Assembly: GCF_025150085.1 (NCBI RefSeq) | Contig: NZ_CP102280.1 | Location: 1,871,001 to 1,935,000 of the forward strand | Origin: Dorea longicatena | GTDB taxonomy: Bacteria; Bacillota; Clostridia; Lachnospirales; Lachnospiraceae | Length of the DNA stretch: 64,000 nucleotides | Direction: 5' to 3' | Shown here: positions 14,999-23,834 of the stretch, piece after piece | Position numbering within the stretch: the first letter of the stretch is position 1 | Layout of the letters: the number at the start of each line of letters is the position of its first letter | The notes under the pieces: model-generated | Database searches by the model: none | The model's input: only the letters and a program-made list of their open reading frames with translations | Told to the model about the DNA's origin: nothing | Translations under genes and position numbers: made by a program

Positions 14999-15928
14999 TT
15001 ATCCTTTATACACGGCCTTCAGTATCGTTCCTTCCTGCTCTACCCGTACATGTTTCAGACTCTTCACATACTGGTTAAACTGGGAATATCCATAATCGCG
15101 AATTTTAAAATCTTTGTATTTCTCATACATTTTATTACCAAGTGTACTGAGTTCTACTCCTGCTTTTCCGGCTTTTTTTACGATCTGCACAACATAGCTG
15201 TCAATATTTTCCTTCAGATCCTGATCTTCTCTTAAAGTAACAGACACAATGTTGCCATGCTTTACCATCTGTATCCTTGTAAATTCTTCTAGGAATTTGG
15301 ACAACATATTATATCCGTAACTACGTACATCAAAATCCGGATACAGACTTACCAATCGGCTTCCAACTTCGCCCAGTCCAGTCGGCTTGTTAATATCCTG
15401 GTTTTCAATGATCATCTTGATGATCGCATCTTCAATCTTCTCCTTGCTACGTTTGTCATGTGATGTCTCATTCTTTGTGGTTCCAGGATTCTGTTCACTC
15501 ATCAGATTTTCTAAGATTGTAAATTTATCACACGCTTTTCGAAATGGCTCCGGCGTCTTATTCTCTCCCATACCGATGACCATCTTTCCACTTTCTCTTA
15601 ATCTGCTTACCAGCCTTGTAAAATCGCTGTCACTGGATACGATACAGAAACCGTCGACATCATTGGTATACAAAATATCCATTGCGTCAATGATCATAGC
15701 CGAATCAGTTGAGTTCTTCCCCTGTGTATAGCTAAACTGCTGGATCGGCGTGATTGAATTCGTTAAAAGTTCATCCTTCCAACTCGAATGCTGCGTGCTG
15801 GTCCAGTCTCCATATATTCTTTTGTATGTAATAATCCCGTATTTTGACAACTCTGTCAATATTGGTTTGATGTATTTTGCTGATACATTATCCGCATCGA
15901 TCAGCAGTGCATAACACTGTTCTTCCAT
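14999..15928 (-). CDS. NYN-domain nuclease with two C-terminal OST-HTH/LOTUS domains
   Basis: 309 residues. The N-terminal NYN (PIN-like, LabA/DUF88) ribonuclease domain shows LLIDADNVS (D11, D13), GKNSTDSAMIIDAMD and IVSSDSDF, the acidic residues that bind metal. Two OST-HTH/LOTUS modules follow (about 165-235 and 240-309), each ending with a YGYxxxxxFL or YGYSQFNQYV motif, which bind RNA, notably G-rich or quadruplex RNA. Bacterial members are inferred to process or decay RNA; the target is unknown. It has its own start and no close operon partner. Confidence 0.85.
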   Translation of the reverse strand: MEEQCYALLIDADNVSAKYIKPILTELSKYGIITYKRIYGDWTSTQHSSWKDELLTNSITPIQQFSYTQGKNSTDSAMIIDAMDILYTNDVDGFCIVSSDSDFTRLVSRLRESGKMVIGMGENKTPEPFRKACDKFTILENLMSEQNPGTTKNETSHDKRSKEKIEDAIIKMIIENQDINKPTGLGEVGSRLVSLYPDFDVRSYGYNMLSKFLEEFTRIQMVKHGNIVSVTLREDQDLKENIDSYVVQIVKKAGKAGVELSTLGNKMYEKYKDFKIRDYGYSQFNQYVKSLKHVRVEQEGTILKAVYKG

Positions 15929-16041
15929 TCTTTCCCTCCCGTTACTTATTTATATATCTATATAACCTTGCCTTTTATTTTATATGTTCATAGATTTATA
16001 TCTTCGGATTGTATTGGATTGCACTCGAGACCGCAAGAGAA

Positions 16042-16089
16042 AAGCAGGCCAGTCGCCTTTCTTATATCAGATCGGTTTCTAACCTGCTT
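16042..16089 (-). terminator. Possible terminator after the small membrane protein
   Basis: AAGCAGG (16042-16048) pairs with CCTGCTT (16083-16089), followed by TTCTC on the minus strand. The loop is long (34 bases), so this is tentative. Confidence 0.35.
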
Positions 16090-16118
16090 CTTTCTTCACT
16101 TATTCATTCGCCCGGTTC

Positions 16119-16364
16119 TTATACCTGATCGTCATCATCGAAAAAGTCATCGTCGAAATCATCATCATCGAAATCGTCTTCGAAATCTTCCAGATAATCC
16201 GGGGTGAAGAAACAATATACTGCATAAGCGATTCCTGCAACTGCAGCTACAGCTCCAACTAATGCCAGGATCCAGAGTACGGTCTTGCCGTGTTTGTCCT
16301 CTTCTTTTTTATTCATCAGTTCGCTAAGCTTGGATGCTGCAATAATATCTTCTACTTTACTCAT
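16119..16364 (-). CDS. Small membrane protein with acidic tail
   Basis: 81 residues from the ATG preceded by GGAAAGGACG: MSKVEDIIAASKLSELMNKK (amphipathic cytosolic part), one membrane helix (TVLWILALVGAVAAVAGIAY), then a very acidic tail rich in Asp and Phe (DDFDDDDFDDDFF). Similar short proteins are common in Lachnospiraceae and have no assigned role. The poly-acidic C-terminus is the notable feature. No clear operon partner. Confidence 0.7.
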   Translation of the reverse strand: MSKVEDIIAASKLSELMNKKEEDKHGKTVLWILALVGAVAAVAGIAYAVYCFFTPDYLEDFEDDFDDDDFDDDFFDDDDQV

Positions 16365-16514
16365 GCTTCCACGTCCTTTCCTCTGCTCTTTTGGCAAATC
16401 AATTCTGCGTTTATTATATCACTTTACATGATGTATTACTACTTATTTTTTTTAGATTTTTATTCTGAAATCTATACACATTTTTCTAATTGTATGTAAT
16501 ATTTTATCTGATTT

Positions 16515-18761
16515 CTACACTTTCTGAAGTCTGGCAAATGCTGCAAACATCTTTTTCGTTCCCGGTCCGTCAAAATCAACGGTGACTTCATAATCTCTTC
16601 CGCCTTCCGTGATCGCAGTCACGGTTCCTTCTCCGAATTTGATATGTTTCACACGGTCCCCGACTCCGTAAGGAAGCTTTCCGCCCTTCGGTGTACCGAA
16701 CTGCTGTACCGGCTTCGGTGCGGTAAATGCTTTGGTCTTGAAAGCTTCTTTTGCCTGCATGAAAGAAGTCTTCACTCTTACCGGTTCGCTTTCTTCTTTC
16801 TTCTCTTTCTTTGTGGACGGTCCTGTTTCCAGAAGTTCTAACGGAATCTCTTTTAAGAAACGGGACATTTTCTTATACTGCGTCTCGCCATGCACCATAC
16901 GTTTTCTTGCGCAGGTCAGAGTCAGATCTTTCTCAGCTCTTGTGATTCCCACATAGCAGAGACGTCTTTCTTCTTCCAGTTCTGCCGGATCGTCGGCTGT
17001 GATCGTCATGTAGCTTGGGAACAGACCATCTTCCATCCCTGCCAGATATACATGTGGGAATTCCAGACCTTTCGCACTGTGCAGTGTCATCAGTACTACA
17101 TAATCCGTACTTTCGTCCAGACTGTCGATATCTGCCACCAACGCTACATCTTCAAGGAAACCGCTGAGTGTCGATGCCTCATTCTGTGTCTCACAGTTTT
17201 CTTCGTAAGCTGCAATCTTGTTACGGAGCTCGTCTATGTTTTCGATTCTTGATGTTGCTTCTTCACTTTCACATTCATGGATCAGCGCATCGATATAGCC
17301 AGTTTCTTTGATGACTTCTTCCATCAGTTCGGATACACTCATATCCTGTACATCATTTTTGAAATGCTCAATCATCGCAACAAATGATTCCAGTTTTGCC
17401 TGTCCTCTTCCGATGTTCGGGATCAGATCTACAGCCCGGAGTGCGTCATAGAAACTGCATTCTCTGGATGATGCATATTCCTGCACACGGTTGATACTTG
17501 TCAGTCCGATACCGCGTTTTGGAACATTTACAATTCGTCTGACAGCCAGATCGTCTCTTCCGTTATCAATCGTCTTAAGATACGCAAGAAGATCTTTGAT
17601 CTCACGTCTCGCATAGAAGTTCACGCCGCCGATGACTTTATATGGAATACTGTCACGGACGAAACGTTCCTCGAACATACGGGACTGTGCATTGGTACGA
17701 TAAAGTACTGCATTATCTTTGTAACTGCAAAGTTCTTTATTGACATGACGTCTGATGTCCCCGGCTACATATTCTGCTTCTTCATAAGCAGAATCGAACT
17801 GGCGGAACTGGATCATATTTCCATCTTCGTTCTCTGTCCAGAGAGTTTTTTCTTTTCTTCCATGATTGTTCCGGATCACGGCATTGGCAGCATTCAGGAT
17901 ATTGCCGGTAGAACGGTAATTCTGTTCCAGTTTGATCACCTTGGTATCATCAAATACATGTTCAAAATCCAGGATGTTCTTAATGTTCGCACCGCGGAAT
18001 TTATAAATGGACTGGTCATCGTCGCCAACCACGCACAGGTTACGGTACTTGGATGCCAGCAGATGGATTAGTTCGAACTGTACTGTATTCGTATCCTGAT
18101 ACTCGTCTACCATGATATAACGGAAACGCTCCTGATAATATTCCAGTACATCTTTCTGCGTCTGGAAAAGCTGCACCGTCTTAAACAACAGATCGTCAAA
18201 ATCTAACGCATTATTTGAACGGAGCTGTTTTTCATATTCTTCATATACTTCTGCAATTTTTTTCCGGCTGTAATCCCCTTCTGCACGCATTCTGTATTCC
18301 TGCGGTGTCACCAGTTCATCCTTTGCTTTGGAAATCTCTGACAGCAGTGCTCTTTCCCGGAACATCTTCGTATCAACCTGCAGAAGCTTGCAGACTTCAC
18401 GCATCAGTGTCTTCTGATCATCACTGTCGTAAATCGTGAAGTTGGTATCGTATCCAAGCAGATCAATATGGCGTCTTAAGATACGCACACACATGGAATG
18501 GAAGGTACTTACCCAGATGCTTTCGGAACCGTAGCCGACTAATTTATCGACACGTTCCCTCATCTCTCCTGCTGCCTTATTCGTAAATGTGATCGCCAGG
18601 ATATTCCATGGATTCACCTGCTGCTCTTCGATCAGATAAGCAATCCTGTGCGTCAGCACTCTGGTCTTCCCGGATCCCGCACCAGCAAGGATCAGAAGTG
18701 GTCCTTCGGTATGGAATACGGCTTCTCTTTGTTGTTCATTTAATGTATCGTATATACTCAA
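16515..18761 (-). CDS. pcrA: ATP-dependent DNA helicase PcrA/UvrD
   Basis: 748 residues, a superfamily 1A 3'-5' helicase used in repair, replication restart and RecA displacement. Motifs seen in order: Q-motif LNEQQREAV, Walker A AGAGSGKT (about 26-33), ITFTNKAAGEMRERV, motif II VDEYQDTN, VVGDDDQSIYKFRGA, QNYRS, motif V TLHSAKGLEFPHVYLAGMED and motif VI YVGITRAE. The C-terminus has the Tudor-like RNA polymerase-binding segment GVGDRVKHIKFGEGTV. Length matches PcrA. The DUF3783 gene starts upstream in the same direction with a 28-base gap. Confidence 0.96.
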   Translation of the reverse strand: MSIYDTLNEQQREAVFHTEGPLLILAGAGSGKTRVLTHRIAYLIEEQQVNPWNILAITFTNKAAGEMRERVDKLVGYGSESIWVSTFHSMCVRILRRHIDLLGYDTNFTIYDSDDQKTLMREVCKLLQVDTKMFRERALLSEISKAKDELVTPQEYRMRAEGDYSRKKIAEVYEEYEKQLRSNNALDFDDLLFKTVQLFQTQKDVLEYYQERFRYIMVDEYQDTNTVQFELIHLLASKYRNLCVVGDDDQSIYKFRGANIKNILDFEHVFDDTKVIKLEQNYRSTGNILNAANAVIRNNHGRKEKTLWTENEDGNMIQFRQFDSAYEEAEYVAGDIRRHVNKELCSYKDNAVLYRTNAQSRMFEERFVRDSIPYKVIGGVNFYARREIKDLLAYLKTIDNGRDDLAVRRIVNVPKRGIGLTSINRVQEYASSRECSFYDALRAVDLIPNIGRGQAKLESFVAMIEHFKNDVQDMSVSELMEEVIKETGYIDALIHECESEEATSRIENIDELRNKIAAYEENCETQNEASTLSGFLEDVALVADIDSLDESTDYVVLMTLHSAKGLEFPHVYLAGMEDGLFPSYMTITADDPAELEEERRLCYVGITRAEKDLTLTCARKRMVHGETQYKKMSRFLKEIPLELLETGPSTKKEKKEESEPVRVKTSFMQAKEAFKTKAFTAPKPVQQFGTPKGGKLPYGVGDRVKHIKFGEGTVTAITEGGRDYEVTVDFDGPGTKKMFAAFARLQKV

Positions 18762-18789
18762 TCTTATAGTTTCCTTTCTTTCCGGTTTT

Positions 18790-19227
18790 CTATTCTTCTT
18801 TTTTCTTTCCGGCCTGTTCTGCTTTCGTCATGGATTCATGTTCTCTTTTTACTTCTTTATAAAGAGCCGTTGATGTCCAGTTCTGGTTCTTTGCAGTAAC
18901 GATTGCCTTTAGCGGAATCTGTACTTTTTCTTTTCTCATCTGGAATAATAACTTATCCAGTGTCTGATTGTCTGCCAGCAGCATGACAATCATCTCTTCT
19001 TCAAAATCTGTCATTTCTTCATTTTTTGCATTGTCTGTCCCGGAAGTTTCTTCCACAGATGCTTCTTCCGCCACTTCTTCTTTCAGTCCGGTCAGTACTC
19101 CGATTGTTTTAGAATACTCTTCTTTTTCTACATATTTTACACGAAATCCAAGAAAGCTTCCCAACATCCCGATCTTTCTGCCTTTTTTCGTGCCTTTCAG
19201 ATTATAACATAACATGATTGATCTCAT
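18790..19227 (-). CDS. DUF3783 domain protein
   Basis: About 145 residues, soluble. MRSIMLCYNLKGTKKGRKIG is the family opening, a small alpha/beta segment with FRVKYVEKEEY follows, then an acidic linker (50-70) and the DUF3783 core MIVMLLADNQTLDKLLFQMR with IVTAKNQNWT. The function is unknown. Two ATGs are possible at 19233 and 19227; GAGG is better spaced for the second. It lies directly before pcrA, so co-transcription with that helicase is likely. Confidence 0.75.
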   Translation of the reverse strand: MRSIMLCYNLKGTKKGRKIGMLGSFLGFRVKYVEKEEYSKTIGVLTGLKEEVAEEASVEETSGTDNAKNEEMTDFEEEMIVMLLADNQTLDKLLFQMRKEKVQIPLKAIVTAKNQNWTSTALYKEVKREHESMTKAEQAGKKKEE

Positions 19228-19330
19228 ATGCATTCTACCTCTTTTCGAATGTCTGTTTCCATTATAGTGATTTTAGGTGTGTTCTGCAAGGCACATTTTA
19301 AATCCTTACGAATACATGACACTACAGAAA

Positions 19331-19367
19331 ACCTGCCCCTGGCAGCTCTTTATGAACGCATGGCGAT
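19331..19367. repeat. Dispersed intergenic repeat, copy 1
   Basis: ACCTGCCCCTGGCAGCTC followed by TTTATGAACGCATGGCGATA. The same stretch recurs, with a few changes, at 31852-31890, and its TGCCACTGGCA core also occurs at 59055-59140 and 63923-63955. Confidence 0.6.
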
Positions 19368-19370
19368 AAA

Positions 19371-19420
19371 AAGCTTCCTTCCGGATCATAAGATTTTTCT
19401 TATTTTCCCAAAGGAAGCTC
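19371..19420 (-). terminator. Terminator of the ABC exporter operon
   Basis: AAGCTTCCTT and AAGGAAGCT form the stem, with TTTTTATC after it on the minus strand, 29 bases beyond the stop of the second ABC gene. Confidence 0.65.
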
Positions 19421-19448
19421 TTTTATTTTTCTTTATTTTTTTATGTTC

Positions 19449-21350
19449 TTATGCGCTGATCGCATTTCCCGTATACAGCTGATAATATCTGCCTTTCTCT
19501 TCGATCAGCTCATCATGTGTACCTCGCTCTATGATTCTTCCCTGCTCCAGTACCATAATGCAGTCGGAATTGCGGACCGTTGATAATCGGTGGGCAATGA
19601 CAAATGTTGTTCTTCCGTGCATCAGCTTATCCATACCATCCTGTACGATCCGTTCTGTTCTGGTGTCGATGGAACTGGTCGCTTCATCGAGGATCAGTAC
19701 CGGCGGATCGGCGATGGCTGCTCTCGCAATGGCAAGAAGCTGGCGCTGTCCCTGGCTTAAGTTCGCTCCGTCTCCGGTCAGCATCGTATCATAACCATCC
19801 GGAAGCCGGCGGATAAAGCTGTCGGCATTGGCAAGCTTTGCTGCTGCCACGATCTCTTCATCGGTCGCATCCAGTTTGCCAAAGCGGATATTGTCACGCA
19901 CCGTTCCGGTGAATAAATGTGTATCCTGCAGAACGATTCCAAGTGAACGCCTGAGATCTGCTTTCTTGATCTTATTAATATTAATTCCATCATAGCGGAT
20001 CTTACCGTCCTGAATATCGTAGAAACGGTTGATCAGATTGGTAATCGTCGTCTTACCTGCACCGGTCGAGCCGACGAAAGCAATCTTCTGTCCCGGTTTC
20101 GCATACAATTTGATACCATGCAATACAATTTTCTCATCATTATAGCCGAAATCCACGCCATTGAATACAACTTCACCTTTGACTTCCACATAATCCACAC
20201 TGCCATCATTCTGATGTGTATGTTTCCATGCCCAGCGCTCGGTTCTTTCTTCACACTCTGTGAGCTTTCCGTCTTCTTCTTTCGCATTGACCAGTGTTAC
20301 ATAGCCTTCATCCAGCTCTTCTTTTTCATCCATCAGACGGAAGATACGATCAGCCCCGGCCATTGCCATAACGATTGCATTCATCTGCATACTGATCTGA
20401 TTGATCGGCATACTGAAGCTCTTATTAAATGTCAGGAAACTCGCCAGTCCTCCAAGCGTAAATCCTCCGACTTTTCCAAGTGCCAGCACACCTCCGACGA
20501 TCGCACAGATTACATAACTGATATTTCCAATCTGTGCATTGATCGGTCCTAAGAAGTTGGCAAATGTATTCGCTCTGTCTGCGCTGATATATAACTCATC
20601 ATTCAGTTTCTTGAAATTCTGCATATTCTCTTCTTCATGACAGAACACCTTTACGACCTTCTGCCCGTTCATCATCTCTTCGATGTAACCGTTCACAGTT
20701 CCCAGGTCTTTCTGCTGTTTTGCAAAATATGCCCCGCTCTGTCCTGCAGATTTCTTCGAACAGAATACCATGATTCCGACCATGACCATCGTTACGACAG
20801 TAAGCGGGATGCTTAAGATCAACATACTGATAAATACACTGACGATCGTAATCCCACTGTTTAAGAGCTGTGGCATACTCTGGCTGATCATCTGTCTCAA
20901 TGTATCGATATCATTCGTATATACCGACATGATGTCACCATGTGCATGGGTATCAAAGTATTTGATCGGCAGCTTTTCCATATGTGAAAACAGATCATTT
21001 CTTAAGTTACGGAGTGTTCCCTGTGTCACATTTACCATCAGACGGTTATAACCGAACGTTGCAAGTACACCCAGCGCATAAAATGCTGCCACTTTGGCGA
21101 TCGCATGTGCAAGCGGTGTAAAGTTCGGATTATCCGATAATAAAAATGGTGTAATATATTCGTCGATCAGGTTCTTCATGAACATCGTTCCCTGCACATT
21201 ACAAAGTACGCTGACAACGATCAGTACTACGACACTGATGCAGTGGAATTTATAGTCTTTCAATACATATTTCATAAGGCGGAGGAATAATTCACCCGGA
21301 TTTTTTACCTGTGATTTCATTCCTCTCGGCTGTCTTCCCGGTCCCGGCAT
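19449..21350 (-). CDS. ABC exporter, second half-transporter (heterodimeric, BmrD/EfrD-like)
   Basis: 633 residues from the ATG at 21350; it overlaps nothing and follows the partner gene stop by one base. An N-terminal basic segment precedes six membrane helices and a nucleotide-binding domain with Walker A GSTGAGKT, signature LSQGQ, Walker B LILDEATSSID with the catalytic Glu, and switch His (IAHRLS). An unusual insertion of about 50 residues lies between the membrane part and the NBD (EEDGKLTECEERTERWAWKH region). With the partner it forms a heterodimer exporting drugs or lipids-like compounds. An open frame extends upstream inside the partner gene but is not used. Confidence 0.93.
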   Translation of the reverse strand: MPGPGRQPRGMKSQVKNPGELFLRLMKYVLKDYKFHCISVVVLIVVSVLCNVQGTMFMKNLIDEYITPFLLSDNPNFTPLAHAIAKVAAFYALGVLATFGYNRLMVNVTQGTLRNLRNDLFSHMEKLPIKYFDTHAHGDIMSVYTNDIDTLRQMISQSMPQLLNSGITIVSVFISMLILSIPLTVVTMVMVGIMVFCSKKSAGQSGAYFAKQQKDLGTVNGYIEEMMNGQKVVKVFCHEEENMQNFKKLNDELYISADRANTFANFLGPINAQIGNISYVICAIVGGVLALGKVGGFTLGGLASFLTFNKSFSMPINQISMQMNAIVMAMAGADRIFRLMDEKEELDEGYVTLVNAKEEDGKLTECEERTERWAWKHTHQNDGSVDYVEVKGEVVFNGVDFGYNDEKIVLHGIKLYAKPGQKIAFVGSTGAGKTTITNLINRFYDIQDGKIRYDGININKIKKADLRRSLGIVLQDTHLFTGTVRDNIRFGKLDATDEEIVAAAKLANADSFIRRLPDGYDTMLTGDGANLSQGQRQLLAIARAAIADPPVLILDEATSSIDTRTERIVQDGMDKLMHGRTTFVIAHRLSTVRNSDCIMVLEQGRIIERGTHDELIEEKGRYYQLYTGNAISA

Positions 21351-21351
21351 C

Positions 21352-23097
21352 TTATTCCCCCTCCTTCTCGTCAAAATCGCCACCACTGGTCTGTGATTCA
21401 TAGACTTCACGGTAGATATCATTCTGTTCCAGTAATTCTTCATGTGTACCGAATCCATTGACCTTACCGTCTTCCATAACGATGATACGGTCCGCATCCT
21501 GTACACTGGAGATTCTCTGTGCAATGATCAGTTTCGTCGTATCCGGAATCTCTTCACGGAATGCTCTCCGGATCTTCGCATCCGTTGCGGTATCTACCGC
21601 ACTGGTACTGTCATCCAGGATCAGTACTTTGGGCTTCTTAAGTAATGCTCTTGCGATACAAAGTCTCTGTTTCTGACCTCCGGATACGTTGCTTCCGCCC
21701 TGCTCGATATAGGTCTCATATCCTTTCGGGAAACGGTCGATGAACTCATCCGCACATGCAAGTTCACACGCGTGTCTGCATTCTTCCAGAGTTGCCTCCT
21801 TGTCTCCCCAGCGGAGATTATCAAGGATTGTTCCAGAGAACAGCACATTATTCTGTAAGACTACTGATACCTGATTACGAAGCACTTCCATATCATAGTC
21901 TTTGACATTTTTGCCACCAACCAGTACTTCGCCTTTCGTCACATCGTAAAGACGGCTGATCAGGTTAACCAGACTCGTCTTGGCACTTCCGGTTCCTCCG
22001 ATGATTCCGATCGTCTCACCGGAACGGATCTTCAGATCAATATCTTCCAGTACCGGTTCGTCACTGTCCTTTTTATACGCAAAGTCCACATGACGGAATT
22101 CAATACTTCCGTCTTCCACTTTCATGAACGGATGTTCCGGATTCTTAAGATCACTCGTCTCATTTAACACTTCGGAGATACGTTTCGCACTTGCCATACT
22201 CATTGTGATCATAATGAATACCATGGAAAGCATCATCAGGCTCATCAGGATATTCATACAATATGTAAGAAGACTCATCAGTTCTCCTGTCGTCAGGGAA
22301 TTACTTGCGATCATCTTTGCTCCGAACCAGCTCACTAACAGGATACACGTGTATACCGCTGTCTGCATCATCGGGGCATTGAATACCAGGTTTGTCTCTG
22401 CTTTTACAAAAATGTTATAGATATTCTCACTTGCTCTTCTTAACTTGGATGTCTCCTGTTCCTCTCTTACATATGCCTTTACGACACGGATCGCAGACAC
22501 ATTTTCCTGTACAGACTCATTCAGGTCATCGTACTTTGGAAATGCCTGCTGGAAATATTTTGTCGCATGGCTCATGATCAGGAATAACAATATTCCAAGA
22601 ATAATAACCGCTACAAGATAGATGCATGCAAGTCTTGCATTGATCGTAAATGCCATGACCATCGCACAGATCATACTTGCCGGTGCTCTGGTGAACATAC
22701 GCAGAATCATCTGGTATGCATTCTGTATATTGGTTACATCTGTTGTCATTCTGGTTACAAGTCCCGCCGTGCTGAATTTATCAATATTCGCAAATGAAAA
22801 TGTCTGAATATTGTTAAACATCGCCTCTCGTAAGTTTCTTGCAAATCCTGCCGATGCTTTTGCACCGTATCTTCCGCCCATCATTCCGGCGAATAATCCG
22901 ATGGCCGCTGCAACGACCATGATCCCGCCGACCTTGTAAATATGCTGGATGTCCCCGGCATTGACACCTTTATCGATGATCGATGCCATCAGAAACGGGA
23001 TGATCATCTCCATCAATACTTCAAGGATCATAAAGAGCGGAGTTGCAATGGATGCTGCTTTGAATTCTTTGATCTGTTTTGCTAATGTCTTAATCAT
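21352..23097 (-). CDS. ABC exporter, first half-transporter with degenerate Walker B
   Basis: 581 residues: six membrane helices and an NBD with Walker A GGTGSAKTS (Ala for the usual Gly), signature VSGGQ and Walker B LILDDSTSAVD, where Asp replaces the catalytic Glu; the switch is IAQRIS with Gln for His. These are the hallmarks of the degenerate site in heterodimeric exporters such as BmrCD and EfrCD, so this subunit supplies the non-hydrolytic site. It is the second gene of a MarR-led operon. Confidence 0.93.
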   Translation of the reverse strand: MIKTLAKQIKEFKAASIATPLFMILEVLMEMIIPFLMASIIDKGVNAGDIQHIYKVGGIMVVAAAIGLFAGMMGGRYGAKASAGFARNLREAMFNNIQTFSFANIDKFSTAGLVTRMTTDVTNIQNAYQMILRMFTRAPASMICAMVMAFTINARLACIYLVAVIILGILLFLIMSHATKYFQQAFPKYDDLNESVQENVSAIRVVKAYVREEQETSKLRRASENIYNIFVKAETNLVFNAPMMQTAVYTCILLVSWFGAKMIASNSLTTGELMSLLTYCMNILMSLMMLSMVFIMITMSMASAKRISEVLNETSDLKNPEHPFMKVEDGSIEFRHVDFAYKKDSDEPVLEDIDLKIRSGETIGIIGGTGSAKTSLVNLISRLYDVTKGEVLVGGKNVKDYDMEVLRNQVSVVLQNNVLFSGTILDNLRWGDKEATLEECRHACELACADEFIDRFPKGYETYIEQGGSNVSGGQKQRLCIARALLKKPKVLILDDSTSAVDTATDAKIRRAFREEIPDTTKLIIAQRISSVQDADRIIVMEDGKVNGFGTHEELLEQNDIYREVYESQTSGGDFDEKEGE

Positions 23098-23163
23098 TCC
23101 ATTTACGCCCTTTCTGTTTCATTTATTGTTTTATAGTTACATTTATAACTCCGATTTTCCGGA

Positions 23164-23616
23164 TTACCTGACTTCATATTTCTTCACATTCTGATTGATC
23201 CGGTCTAATACCTTATAAAAAATATGAAGTTCTTCTTCTGATATTCCTTCGGAAAGCTCTTCTTCGATATGCTCCACAATATCTTCAAAAGATTCCTGGC
23301 TTGCAATCCCTTTTTCTGTCAGGATTACTTTTTTTAACCTGGCATCCTGTTTTACCGATTCTCTTTTTACGAATCCCTTCTTTTCCATTAATTGGATCAG
23401 ATTCGTAACCGTAGATCTACCTACTGCAAATCTTTGTTCAATATCTTTCTGAAAAATATCCTGCTCCCGGTTCTCATACAGATACCGTATGATCCAGCCA
23501 TGCATCATCGTCACTTCATCCACTCCGGATTTTCTGACATGTGCTGACAGATTTCTTGACAGTTTCAGATCTGTACAATGAATTTCCGGGCCAATCTTTC
23601 TGTCTTCTTCTTTCAC
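23164..23616 (-). CDS. MarR family transcriptional regulator
   Basis: 150 residues with a winged helix: IFQKDIEQRFAVGRSTVTNL (recognition helix), MEKKGFVKRESVKQDARLKK (wing) and a C-terminal dimerisation helix. MarR proteins repress efflux genes and release on ligand binding. Located 66 bases before the two ABC genes in the same direction, it probably autoregulates the operon through the three tandem 15-bp boxes at 23646-23690 that follow its -10 box. Confidence 0.9.
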   Translation of the reverse strand: MKEEDRKIGPEIHCTDLKLSRNLSAHVRKSGVDEVTMMHGWIIRYLYENREQDIFQKDIEQRFAVGRSTVTNLIQLMEKKGFVKRESVKQDARLKKVILTEKGIASQESFEDIVEHIEEELSEGISEEELHIFYKVLDRINQNVKKYEVR

Positions 23617-23645
23617 ATTACCATCCTTTCTCTATTTGTCAAAAA

Positions 23646-23690
23646 ATGTTTGTTTTCGAATTGTTCGTTATCAAATTGTTTGCTTTCAAA
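23646..23690 (-). promoter_or_regulatory. MarR operator: three tandem 15-bp boxes
   Basis: On the minus strand TTTGAAAGCAAACAA, TTTGATAACGAACAA and TTCGAAAACAAACAT follow each other without gaps (23676-23690, 23661-23675, 23646-23660). The first contains a perfect TGTTTG/CAAACA inverted repeat together with the preceding bases. They lie just downstream of the -10 box, where bound repressor would block transcription. Confidence 0.7.
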
Positions 23691-23693
23691 CAT

Positions 23694-23721
23694 ATTTTAT
23701 CATCATACTTAAGAATGTCAA
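23694..23721 (-). promoter_or_regulatory. Promoter of the marR-ABC operon
   Basis: Minus strand TTGACA (23716-23721), 16 bases, TAAAAT (23694-23699), directly followed by the operator boxes. Confidence 0.8.
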
Positions 23722-23834
23722 CACTTTCCACAAATTTCAGAAAATTTTTTCAACATTTTTCCCTTTCTGTATTCAAAAAAATGCTTGCTATCTAGTTTTC
23801 AAAACTATATAATAATTACATTGAGGTGATAAGA

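Noticed and set aside
19778..20287. Small minus frames within the ABC gene
   Set aside because: Alternative frames of the second half-transporter with no independent start signals.
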